Source: JBBSHS01 sp038232515 (lineage in GTDB: Bacteria; Actinomycetota; Acidimicrobiia; Acidimicrobiales; JAUJNH01). From it: a DNA stretch of 8,000 bases. Positions 1 through 5,940 of this stretch are shown in pieces (within the stretch, counting starts at the first letter, position 1; each line of letters begins with the position of its first letter). The notes below the pieces were generated by a model. It was not told where the DNA came from. It was given only the letters and a program-made list of their open reading frames with translations, and made no database searches. Made by a program: the position numbers and the translations under genes. The stretch is taken from contig JBBSHS010000102.1 in the NCBI GenBank assembly GCA_038232515.1, forward strand, positions 1 to 8,000, written 5' to 3'.

Positions 1-180
1 TCAGTGGAGGAGGCGGCCGATGTCATCTGGGCCACGAACAGCGCCGAGCTCTACGTGCTGCTCACCGTCGAGCGGGCCTGGTCGCCCGACCACTACGAAC
101 GCTGGCTAGCCGACACCTGGTGTCGTCTCCTACTGCACACTGTCCCAACCCCTGGTGCCGATACCCACAGCATGCCGTGA
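1..180 (+). CDS. TetR/AcrR-family transcriptional regulator, C-terminal fragment
   Basis: Reading frame 1 is open from the window edge to a TGA at 178-180 and gives the last 59 residues of a protein that starts outside. The stretch DVIWATNSAELYVLLTVER, followed by WSPDHYERWLADTW, is the pattern I know from the C-terminal ligand-binding and dimerisation helices of many actinobacterial TetR-type regulators (typically W-T-x-x-S-x-E-L-Y-x-L-L, then G-W-S-P-E-x-Y-x-x-W-L-A). The DNA-binding helix-turn-helix is not in the window, so the family call rests on this tail alone. The codons up to about residue 45 are strongly GC-rich at the third position. The last 15 or so residues (HTVPTPGADTHSMP) look like an unconserved tail. 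The target genes and ligand cannot be deduced. It converges with the dehydratase gene on the other strand. Confidence 0.72.
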   Translation, partial: SVEEAADVIWATNSAELYVLLTVERAWSPDHYERWLADTWCRLLLHTVPTPGADTHSMP

Positions 181-471
181 GAGGCGAGGCGCTGTCCCAG
201 AGTGACGGCAGACCGAGACGTCGACAAGCACCCCCTCATCGCCGGCCCTGTGACACCACACGCCGGTCAGGCCGTGTCCTGGCAGCGCGCCAGCCCTTGG
301 GGGACCGAGCAGGATGCCGGATCCCCCCTACGAGCCGATGGGTTCCGCCACCTATCGCCGCGAGGATCACGCCATTTACCGTTGAAGGTCACATGATGAG
401 GGATTGCATTCGAACCGTGGCTTCGGGCTTTGGATGGAGGAGTCAGGTCCGGCCACGGTGATGGGCATGCG
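181..471. other. Gene-free stretch between convergent genes
   Basis: These 291 bases separate the TetR-like tail (+) from the end of the dehydratase gene (-). Short open frames exist here on the + strand, but their products are Arg/Pro-rich, lack recognisable motifs and have no convincing ribosome site. I see no strong hairpin followed by a T-run on either strand, so termination of the two convergent genes is not explained by an obvious intrinsic terminator. A TTCGAA core at about 409 resembles a tRNA T-loop, but the flanking bases do not pair. Confidence 0.5.
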
Positions 472-2361
472 TTACGCCGTTGTCCCCAAATCCTGGGTCA
501 TGGTCGTACCCAGGCCTTCCACGTCCTGAACGCCGCTCGTGCAAACCTCAGTGCTATCGGTCACCAGACCCCGTAGGGCTGTCACCAGGTCGTCGCGATC
601 CAAATCAGGGTCAAGCGCTTCGACGCGGTGCAGACGCAGAGCCGGAGCGGTGACGTGGGAGATCATGGGGTGAATGGGTCGCAGGTCGGGCTCCCCGGTG
701 CCGAGCAGGTACTCATGGCGCTTCTCACCCGGGCGAAGCCCCGTGAAGACGATCTTGATGGGCCGGGCGGCCTGGGCGATCATCCGGCGGGCCAGATCGG
801 CGATGCGGACCGGTTTGCCCATGTCGAGCACCAGCACCTCACCGCCTCGGCCGATGGCAGCCGCCTGGATGACGAGCTGCACGGCCTCGCTGACCGTCAT
901 GAAATACCGGGTGACGTCCGGGTCGGTGACCGTGACCGGGCCGCCGGCGGCGATCTGGGCCCGGAAGGTGAACAGCACAGATCCGTCGCTTCCCAGCACG
1001 TTGCCGAAGCGGACGCTGAGGAATGTGCCGCTGGTCTGGGATGAGACCTCGGCGGTGAGGCGCTCGGCGACGCGCTTGGTGTAGCCCAGGACACTGATGG
1101 GGTCGGCGGCCTTGTCGGTGGAGATGTTCACGAACCTCTCCACGTTGTGGGCGGCGGCCGCGTGGAGCACGTTGAGCGTCCCCCGCACGTTCGTCTTGGT
1201 CGCCTCGGCCGGATAGCGCTCAAGCAGCGTGAGGTGCTTGAGGGCGGCGGCGTGGAAGACCACCTCGGGTCTGTGGGTGGTGAACACAGCGCCGACGACG
1301 GCCTGGTCACGAATGTCGGCCAGCACGATATTGGGCGATTCGAGCAGCGCCCTGCCTTCCAGGGACAGTTGCACGGCGTGCAGGGCGTTCTCGTTGCGGT
1401 CGAGCATGATGAGCTCGGCCGGCGCGAACCGCCAGATCTGGCGACACAGCTCGGAGCCGATCGACCCGCCGGCCCCGGTCACCAGGACACGGCGCCCGCT
1501 GAGGTAGCCGGCGATGCCGTCCATGTCCGTCTCGATCAGGTGCCGGCCCAGAAGGTCTTCCTCGGTCAGGCTGCGGATGTCGTCGACGCCCACCCGGCTA
1601 CCGAAGAGCTCACCGACCGGAGGTAGGACCTTGACGTCCAGGCCTGCGGCAAAGGCCAGATCGGAGATCTCGGTGATGAGCTCGTGTCCGGCCGTCGGGA
1701 TGGCGATGAGCAGGGTGTCGGCCTCTTTGGCCACCGCCGCCGCCTTCAGCTGCCCCCGCCCTCCCAGCACGGGTACGCCCGACAGGCGCAGGTTGCGCTT
1801 TCGGCTGTCGTCGTCGAGCAGACCGACAGGCAGGAGAGGGCTCTGGGGATCGCGCAGCATGGCGGTGACGACCTGAGCGCCCCCGTCGCCGGCCCCGAAC
1901 ACCAGCGTTCGGCCGTTGGCCCCCATGGGCCGGCGGCGGCGCTCGAGCGTCAGTCGCCACAGGTACCGGGTTGCGCTCATCAACACCAGGGCCATGAAAC
2001 CCCCGGCCAGCGTCGCACTCACCGGCACGGGATGGGCGGGCCGGACAGCCAGGTCGACGATGGCGAGCGACACCGCGGTCAGAGCGGTGGCGCAGGCCAC
2101 GGCCGCCACTTCCTCGAAGCTGCCGAAGCGCCATCGCCCCCGGTACAGCCCGGCGGCGGCACCAACCATCAGCTGCAGGGCACCGGCGATCGGGATCATG
2201 GCCAGCAGGCCCCACCAGCTGACATCGATGAACGCCAGGTCGTAGCGGGTCATGGTGGCCAGCGTGAGGGCCATGGCCCAGGCGACGGCGTCGAGCACGA
2301 ACTGCACGGCCAGACGCCGCCGGGCCAGCGCTCGTACCGTCCAATCCACGAGTTCCCTCAC
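472..2361 (-). CDS. Membrane-bound nucleotide-sugar 4,6-dehydratase (CapD/FlaA1/PglF type)
   Basis: The 629-residue product has the standard architecture of large membrane-bound polysaccharide-biosynthesis SDR enzymes. About four hydrophobic segments occupy residues 18-131. A first Rossmann-like domain follows, with GAGDGGAQVV at 156-165. The catalytic SDR domain starts with TGAGGSIG at 295-302, has STDKA at 414-418 and RFGNVLGSDGSV at 451-462, and ends in GLRPGEK at 541-547. Family members convert UDP-GlcNAc or a similar UDP-sugar to the 4-keto-6-deoxy sugar at the cytoplasmic membrane face, supplying glycan or O-chain synthesis. The usual SDR tyrosine is replaced by Leu425. In PglF-like enzymes it is Met, and the preceding Thr-Asp-Lys (here 415-417) is thought to do the catalysis. 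Residues 560-629 form an unconserved tail. The start is a GTG; an AAGGAGG lies 12 nt upstream, slightly far. It is the last gene of the leftward group. The exact substrate is unknown. Confidence 0.93.
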   Translation of the reverse strand: MRELVDWTVRALARRRLAVQFVLDAVAWAMALTLATMTRYDLAFIDVSWWGLLAMIPIAGALQLMVGAAAGLYRGRWRFGSFEEVAAVACATALTAVSLAIVDLAVRPAHPVPVSATLAGGFMALVLMSATRYLWRLTLERRRRPMGANGRTLVFGAGDGGAQVVTAMLRDPQSPLLPVGLLDDDSRKRNLRLSGVPVLGGRGQLKAAAVAKEADTLLIAIPTAGHELITEISDLAFAAGLDVKVLPPVGELFGSRVGVDDIRSLTEEDLLGRHLIETDMDGIAGYLSGRRVLVTGAGGSIGSELCRQIWRFAPAELIMLDRNENALHAVQLSLEGRALLESPNIVLADIRDQAVVGAVFTTHRPEVVFHAAALKHLTLLERYPAEATKTNVRGTLNVLHAAAAHNVERFVNISTDKAADPISVLGYTKRVAERLTAEVSSQTSGTFLSVRFGNVLGSDGSVLFTFRAQIAAGGPVTVTDPDVTRYFMTVSEAVQLVIQAAAIGRGGEVLVLDMGKPVRIADLARRMIAQAARPIKIVFTGLRPGEKRHEYLLGTGEPDLRPIHPMISHVTAPALRLHRVEALDPDLDRDDLVTALRGLVTDSTEVCTSGVQDVEGLGTTMTQDLGTTA

Positions 2362-2498
2362 GGTGCCGTTTCGCCTCCTTCGGCCCCGGAGGCATTCCGC
2401 CGATCGGACGCCGTCGTGCTCACCACATGGCGTGTGCCGATTGCCCTCGGATCGGCCGCGGTAGCTGACTGACCCAACCTTGAGGCTGCCGTGGACAT
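2358..2498 (-). CDS. Possible 46-residue small ORF overlapping the dehydratase start
   Basis: On the minus strand an ATG at 2498 opens a 46-codon frame. Its TGA overlaps the dehydratase start as GTGA, a 4-base overlap typical of translational coupling. AGGTGGG lies directly before the ATG, closer than ideal. The product (MSTAASRLGQSATAADPRAI...) has no membrane segment and no motif I recognise. Third-position GC is visibly lower than in the neighbouring real genes, which argues against coding. It fills most of the 148-base gap between the small membrane protein and the dehydratase gene. It is listed only because the overlap geometry is suggestive; a non-coding spacer is at least as likely. 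Confidence 0.18.
   Translation of the reverse strand: MSTAASRLGQSATAADPRAIGTRHVVSTTASDRRNASGAEGGETAP
2374..2380 (-). promoter_or_regulatory. Ribosome binding site of the 4,6-dehydratase gene
   Basis: The minus strand reads AAGGAGG here, a near-perfect Shine-Dalgarno sequence, 12 nt before the GTG at 2361. It supports that start, although the spacing is longer than the usual 5-10 nt. The reading frame opens with a charged segment followed by a hydrophobic helix, as expected for the family's N-terminus. Confidence 0.6.
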
Positions 2499-2509
2499 AC
2501 CCACCTGAG

Positions 2510-2761
2510 CTAAGGCTTCTTTGTGGTGCTCGATGACTTCCCGGTGGTCCTGGTCGTGGACGCGGACGGCAAGGGCGTCACTGTCGACGCGCCCAGACCC
2601 GGGGTGGTGGTCGAGACGGAGATGGACGACGTGGTGGTCTCTTCGGTGGAGACCCGCAGGGGCGGATCGTGGTGACGGCTCGGGATGCCGCCGATCGCCA
2701 CACCCAGCAGCACCCCGACGATGACGACGCCGGCTCCGACCAACTGGCGTTCCCTGGGCAC
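2510..2761 (-). CDS. Small single-pass membrane protein with Ser/Thr-rich tail, function unknown
   Basis: I do not recognise the family. The 83-residue product begins with a short basic segment (MPRER). One hydrophobic helix follows (about residues 7-26, LVGAGVVIVGVLLGVAIGGI), then a hydrophilic tail in which about 26 of the last 46 residues are Ser or Thr, ending in SSSTTKKP. By the positive-inside rule the tail should face outward. Such Ser/Thr-rich exposed segments are frequent targets of protein O-mannosylation in actinobacteria, but glycosylation here is inference. The frame has a TAG four codons upstream of the GTG at 2761, so the start is limited to GTG or the adjacent CTG. A TTG at codon 7 is also possible, and the ribosome site is weak. 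It lies 42 nt downstream of the DUF4012 gene and 148 nt upstream of the dehydratase gene on the same strand, consistent with one transcript. Confidence 0.6.
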   Translation of the reverse strand: MPRERQLVGAGVVIVGVLLGVAIGGIPSRHHDPPLRVSTEETTTSSISVSTTTPGLGASTVTPLPSASTTRTTGKSSSTTKKP

Positions 2762-2803
2762 CAGGCAAAACTACCTGCTCCCCCACGGGCACCGGTCACC
2801 TCG

Positions 2804-5059
2804 TCATGGCCGACCCGCAGCCGCCGCGGCCGACGAACTGTAATGGAGGCCGACCAGTGCCACCCGGTCCCGTTCCAACGCACTGGGACGGGACAGCTCC
2901 AGCGTGCCGCTCGAGGGGACAGGGGCTACGGCGCCCCATCCATCCGGCAGCCGGAGTGAAGCGGTGATCTGTGGCGGGGTCACCGTGGACTGGTGCATCA
3001 CATCGAGGCGGTACGTGGAGGTGCCTGGCAGCGAGCCCTGCAGGTCGAGCGCCAGGGTGGCCGTGGCCCCGGCCGGGATGTCGACGTAGACCGAGTAGAC
3101 GCGCCTGTTCAGCTCGACTTCGGACTGGAGGCCGGTCGGCTGTCCGTTCAGCGTGGCCCCGGTCAGCCCCCACGGCGTGTAGACGGAGACGTAGAGCCGG
3201 CTGGTGCCGAGCGGAAGGGGCGGCTGCAGAGCGGACCCGATGATCTCCGGCGGCAGTCCCCTGGCCGGTGCGGTGTTGTGAAGCTCGATGTTGGCCTTGG
3301 CTCTGAGTGTGCCGTTGGCCGGGTCCAGGTTCACCTGGTAGTCGACGGCCTGGCGCAGGAACCAGTCGATCTTGTTGCCGGTGGCGTTCTGGACGACCAC
3401 ACCCAGCGCATCGCCCCGCACGGCCGGCACCGCCCCGTCCAGTCCGAGGCCATGGAGGATGGACTGCTCGTCCGGCCGGGCGCTGTAGAGCTGGAGGTGG
3501 CGACCGGTCACCGCCGGGGTGAGGGATGTCGCCAGTGCCGCCGGTGTCGGTAGCGACGAGTTGGTGAGGTGGCCAAAGACGGCCCGGGCGGCGTCACCCA
3601 GGAAGTCGTAGCGGATGGGGTCGGGGTAGCGGACGTACTCGTCGTACAGCAGGATCTGGTTGGTGTTGGCCCCGCTGAGCGGCACCGGCCACCCCGCCAC
3701 CGCCACCGGGCCGGCCACGTCGAGGAGCCCGGCCAGTCCGGCCGGGTCGATGGCGATGACCCCGTCGACCCGCTCGCCCCCGGACTGCGGGTACAGGCTG
3801 GCAGCAGCCTGGGCCGTCGCCGGGAAGTCGGGGGAGAGGTTGATGCTCTGCCAGGTGGACGTGGGCTGGAAGCGGCTGTAGCGGGCCAGCCAGTCCGGGG
3901 GGGCGTCGATGTGGCGCTGGGCGGCCGGAGCACCACCTATGTTCAGGTCGGCGATGTGGCCGAGGCGTATGAGCGTGAGTCGGCCCTGATCGGCGGTGAT
4001 CTCGGCATAGTCACCGGCAAAGCCGCCGCTGCCGCGGGCTTCGGAGGGCGTCTGGATGAGCACCAGATAGCGACGGGGACCGTCGGCCCCCAGCAGGGCC
4101 GGCACCAGATGCGCCGTGCGCACGGCCCGGTCGCTGTCCTCCTGCGCATGCCGCACCTTGGTGACGGCCGAGGCCAGGCGGCGGTCAAGAGCACCCAGCA
4201 GCCATGGCGATCGAGCCCCTTCCAGCCGGGCTGACGCGTCGTGGAGAGCCTGCTGCGCCCGCTGCAACGGCGCGTCTAGAGCGGTGATGCGCTCCAGGGG
4301 CAGTTGCCCGGCTTGGATCCGCAGGTCGAGGTTGAGCTGAGCCGACAGGCCGGCCCCGGCACCGGCCAGTCTTGAACCGGCGATGGCCGCCGACCGTGCC
4401 GCCGCCAACTGCGGGCCCACACCGGGCAGGGCCCGCGCCGGTAGCACCCACCAGGCGTCGACCGCCCGCCGGGCCTGGGCGAAGGATCGACCGGCGGCGT
4501 CGAACGACGCCTGGGACCCGGGCCCGTCGGCCCGGCGCACGCTGGCCGTGGCCTGGTCGGCGGACGCCAGGCCGCCAGTCAGCGGCGCCTTCGCTCGTAG
4601 CACGGCCAGACCGGCCAACGCGGTGGCGCCAAACGCCAACACGGCGCCGATGGCCACCCCCCGCCAGGCCCACCGGCGGGTACGGCGGGGCAGCTGTATG
4701 AGGCCACCGAGCCAGATGACGGCGACCATGGCGCCGGCCGGGAAGGCGCCCCTGGGCGAGTGGCCGGCGGTGGGCAGGTGCAGGGCCACGGCGGCGATCA
4801 CCGCCCCCACCAGCGCACCGATCCACGGTGAGGAGGACGGCCACAGCCGGCGCCACCGGTGTCCCGGCCTCGGGTGACGACGCCAGGCCAGTGCCGCCGA
4901 GGCGACGGCCACGGCGGCGCTCACCGCTCCGGCCGGAAGTCCACCGAAGAGGGCGCCGACGGCGCCCGCGGCCACACTGGCGAAGGGACCGGCCCAGATG
5001 GCCAGGACGGCGGTGGCCACACCGAGCGCCAAGCGCCAGACTACGTCGACCAGGCCCAC
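2804..5059 (-). CDS. DUF4012 domain-containing multi-pass membrane protein
   Basis: The product is 751 residues from the first GTG. Residues 1-155 hold several hydrophobic segments (about 7-60, 78-95, 106-122, 132-153). A helical, Ala/Arg-rich region follows to about 315. A DUF4012-type extracytoplasmic domain then begins with GPRRYLVLIQTPSEARGSGG at 327-346 and GDYAEIT at 349-355, and includes VDGVIAIDPAGLAGLLDVAG at 431-450 and the GLGLDG segment near 537. The C-terminal 150 residues look beta-rich (RVYSVYVDIPAGATATLALDLQG) and end in a low-complexity SSSAAAAAGRP. DUF4012 proteins are widespread in actinobacteria and often sit in exopolysaccharide loci, but no reaction is established. The frame stays open and coding-like to 5170 and encodes a further hydrophobic segment, so the true N-terminus probably lies upstream, perhaps at a CTG at 5158. 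It follows the LPRTG gene closely and precedes the Ser/Thr-rich membrane protein gene. Confidence 0.9.
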   Translation of the reverse strand: MGLVDVVWRLALGVATAVLAIWAGPFASVAAGAVGALFGGLPAGAVSAAVAVASAALAWRRHPRPGHRWRRLWPSSSPWIGALVGAVIAAVALHLPTAGHSPRGAFPAGAMVAVIWLGGLIQLPRRTRRWAWRGVAIGAVLAFGATALAGLAVLRAKAPLTGGLASADQATASVRRADGPGSQASFDAAGRSFAQARRAVDAWWVLPARALPGVGPQLAAARSAAIAGSRLAGAGAGLSAQLNLDLRIQAGQLPLERITALDAPLQRAQQALHDASARLEGARSPWLLGALDRRLASAVTKVRHAQEDSDRAVRTAHLVPALLGADGPRRYLVLIQTPSEARGSGGFAGDYAEITADQGRLTLIRLGHIADLNIGGAPAAQRHIDAPPDWLARYSRFQPTSTWQSINLSPDFPATAQAAASLYPQSGGERVDGVIAIDPAGLAGLLDVAGPVAVAGWPVPLSGANTNQILLYDEYVRYPDPIRYDFLGDAARAVFGHLTNSSLPTPAALATSLTPAVTGRHLQLYSARPDEQSILHGLGLDGAVPAVRGDALGVVVQNATGNKIDWFLRQAVDYQVNLDPANGTLRAKANIELHNTAPARGLPPEIIGSALQPPLPLGTSRLYVSVYTPWGLTGATLNGQPTGLQSEVELNRRVYSVYVDIPAGATATLALDLQGSLPGTSTYRLDVMHQSTVTPPQITASLRLPDGWGAVAPVPSSGTLELSRPSALERDRVALVGLHYSSSAAAAAGRP

Positions 5060-5162
5060 GCCGGTGGGTGCGCCGTGGCTGGTGGCCCCGACGACAGCCC
5101 CGAGGGCGCAGCCCAGCAGGACGGCGGTGCGGACCGACCTGAGGAGAGGCTGGTTCAGCTGC

Positions 5163-5477
5163 CTATCGACTCATCGACCGGCGGCGGTAGCGACGCCGAC
5201 CGGTGACGACCAGGGCACCACCGACGAACAGCAGGGCGATTCCCGACCGGGCCCAAGGCATGGTACTGGAGCCGGTGCGGGGCAGCGGCTGGCCGGTGCG
5301 GGGCAGCAGCTGGCCGACGACGGGCGGCGACTGGTTGCCCGGCACGACGATCACCACTGCGTTGGGGACGACCGGCGCGCTCGGGGGGTACTGCTGGGCC
5401 TGGGCCATGGTGGCGGTGCCAAGGACGGCAGCCAGCATGAACGCTCCGGCGACAGCGATCTGTCGGATCATTTTCAT
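5163..5477 (-). CDS. Small secreted protein with doubled LPRTG sortase signal
   Basis: The 104-residue product starts MKMIRQIAVAGAFMLAAVLG, a clear Sec signal peptide with likely cleavage after AQA at about residue 27. A short Pro/Val-rich segment without a recognisable domain follows. The C-terminus is a cell-wall sorting signal: LPRTG at 58-62 and again at 65-69, then a hydrophobic helix at about 78-93 and a basic tail (GRRRYRRRSMSR). Such proteins are cleaved between Thr and Gly by a sortase and joined covalently to a cell-wall acceptor. With only about 30 mature residues before the motif, this is an unusually small substrate. The ATG at 5477 is chosen because AAAAGG lies 9 nt upstream and it places the signal peptide at the N-terminus; a longer upstream frame to 5561 adds only basic residues that do not fit. 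No sortase gene is visible here. It is the first gene of the leftward group, 4 nt before the possible CTG start of the DUF4012 gene. Confidence 0.85.
   Translation of the reverse strand: MKMIRQIAVAGAFMLAAVLGTATMAQAQQYPPSAPVVPNAVVIVVPGNQSPPVVGQLLPRTGQPLPRTGSSTMPWARSGIALLFVGGALVVTGRRRYRRRSMSR
5271..5312. repeat. 21-bp tandem duplication encoding the two LPRTG motifs
   Basis: Positions 5271-5291 and 5292-5312 are adjacent 21-base units that differ at a single base (G at 5287 versus A at 5308). On the coding minus strand they encode QLLPRTG and QPLPRTG, so the sortase recognition motif is repeated in frame with a seven-residue period. The near-identity, including synonymous positions, points to a recent slippage or duplication event. 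Confidence 0.9.
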
Positions 5478-5486
5478 ACGATGCCG

Positions 5487-5492
5487 CCTTTT
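5487..5492 (-). promoter_or_regulatory. Ribosome binding site of the LPRTG protein gene
   Basis: The minus strand reads AAAAGG, 9 nt before the ATG at 5477. It decides this start over the longer upstream frame, and the start it selects puts a canonical signal peptide at the N-terminus. Confidence 0.5.
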
Positions 5493-5517
5493 GACGAGAG
5501 GCTGTGTCCTGCGCCTC

Positions 5518-5540
5518 GTACAGCTGAGTTCCAACTGTAC
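5518..5540. promoter_or_regulatory. Inverted repeat GTACAG-N11-CTGTAC, candidate operator
   Basis: Two 6-base half-sites (GTACAG at 5518-5523 and CTGTAC at 5535-5540) are perfect inverted repeats 11 bases apart. The site lies 41-63 bases upstream of the LPRTG protein start and overlaps the -10-like TACAGT proposed for that gene. This is the placement expected of a repressor site. Six-base arms can arise by chance, and no binding protein is known. Confidence 0.3.
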
Positions 5541-5561
5541 CATGCCCGGCCGACAGCGCAA
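5534..5561 (-). promoter_or_regulatory. Candidate promoter of the leftward gene group
   Basis: Reading the minus strand, TTGCGC (5561-5556) is followed after 16 bases by TACAGT (5539-5534), a fair match to a primary-sigma -35/-10 pair with the actinobacterial TAnnnT form of the -10. Transcription would start near 5527, leaving a leader of about 50 nt before the ATG at 5477. It is the best candidate seen for driving the LPRTG, DUF4012, Ser/Thr-rich and dehydratase genes, but it is weak without experimental support. Confidence 0.3.
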
Positions 5562-5905
5562 CGATGCACGTCGTTCCGCCGGGTGTTGCGCGGTGTAGGC
5601 CTTGCCGAATCGGGGGCGGGACCTTCGTCAACCGGTGGCGGCGCCATGGCTGTGAAACCGCCCGCCTGCCTCCAAGCGGAACTTCTACCGGGGCTTCGCC
5701 CCCGCCCGACGAGCAGGTCATCCCAGGGCCTACGAGCGGCGATGTTCGTCACCCGCACCCTGAGCGCAGTCGCCCTGCGTTCGTGGGCTGGCTGTCACCC
5801 TCGAACCCGACCCGGCCCTCCCACACCGCTACGCCGTCAGTTCGACACACTCGAAGCGGCCTCACTGGCCTTGTCGACGCCGCATGGAACTGACTCAATC
5901 GTGTC

Positions 5906-5938
5906 GGCCAACCTAGGCGCCAAGCGCCTAGGTTGGCC
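5906..5938. repeat. Perfect 15-bp inverted repeat abutting the epimerase start codon
   Basis: GGCCAACCTAGGCGC (5906-5920), a CAA loop (5921-5923) and GCGCCTAGGTTGGCC (5924-5938) form a perfect 15-bp palindromic stem. It ends two bases before the GTG at 5941. No T-run follows, so it does not look like an ordinary intrinsic terminator. In RNA it would be a very stable hairpin covering the whole region where a ribosome site should be. As DNA it could be an operator overlapping a promoter. Confidence 0.92.
5929..5934 (+). promoter_or_regulatory. Candidate -10 element for a leaderless epimerase transcript
   Basis: TAGGTT fits the TAnnnT -10 pattern. If the G of the GTG at 5941 is +1, the hexamer covers exactly -12 to -7, the canonical spacing. 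The start codon then needs no Shine-Dalgarno, and none is present. No convincing -35 lies 16-19 bases upstream (GGCCAA at the 17-base spacing), so the promoter may depend on an activator or be controlled through the palindrome that contains it. By symmetry the palindrome also carries TAGGTT on the minus strand at 5910-5915. Confidence 0.4.
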
Positions 5939-5940
5939 CG

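Larger units (their letters stand above)
5478..5940. other. 463-base gene-free region between divergent genes
   Basis: This region lies between the starts of the leftward LPRTG gene and the rightward epimerase gene. It holds the candidate leftward promoter and its inverted repeat (5518-5561), a small GC hairpin (GGGGC-TTC-GCCCC, 5690-5702), and the strong 15-bp inverted repeat at 5906-5938. Open frames cross it on both strands, but their products are Arg/Pro-rich shadows without motifs. I looked for c-di-GMP (GEMM), cobalamin and tRNA-like signatures and did not find their conserved cores. The stretch from about 5565 to 5900 remains unexplained. Confidence 0.5.

Noticed and set aside
395..445. 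tRNA-like TTCGAA on the minus strand
   Set aside because: The bases either side do not form a T-arm stem, and no acceptor or anticodon arm could be drawn.
120..461. Plus-strand open frame of 113 codons after the TetR-like tail
   Set aside because: It overlaps the real TetR frame, its product is Arg/Pro-rich without motifs, and no ribosome site precedes it.
5478..5561. 28-codon N-terminal extension of the LPRTG protein
   Set aside because: It would place a highly basic segment in front of a canonical signal peptide and overlap the candidate promoter. The ATG at 5477 has its own ribosome site.
5565..5720. Possible c-di-GMP or cobalamin riboswitch upstream of the LPRTG gene
   Set aside because: The conserved cores of these classes are missing on both strands.
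5906..5938. Intrinsic terminator interpretation of the 15-bp inverted repeat
   Set aside because: No T-run follows on either strand, no gene ends nearby, and it abuts a firm start codon.
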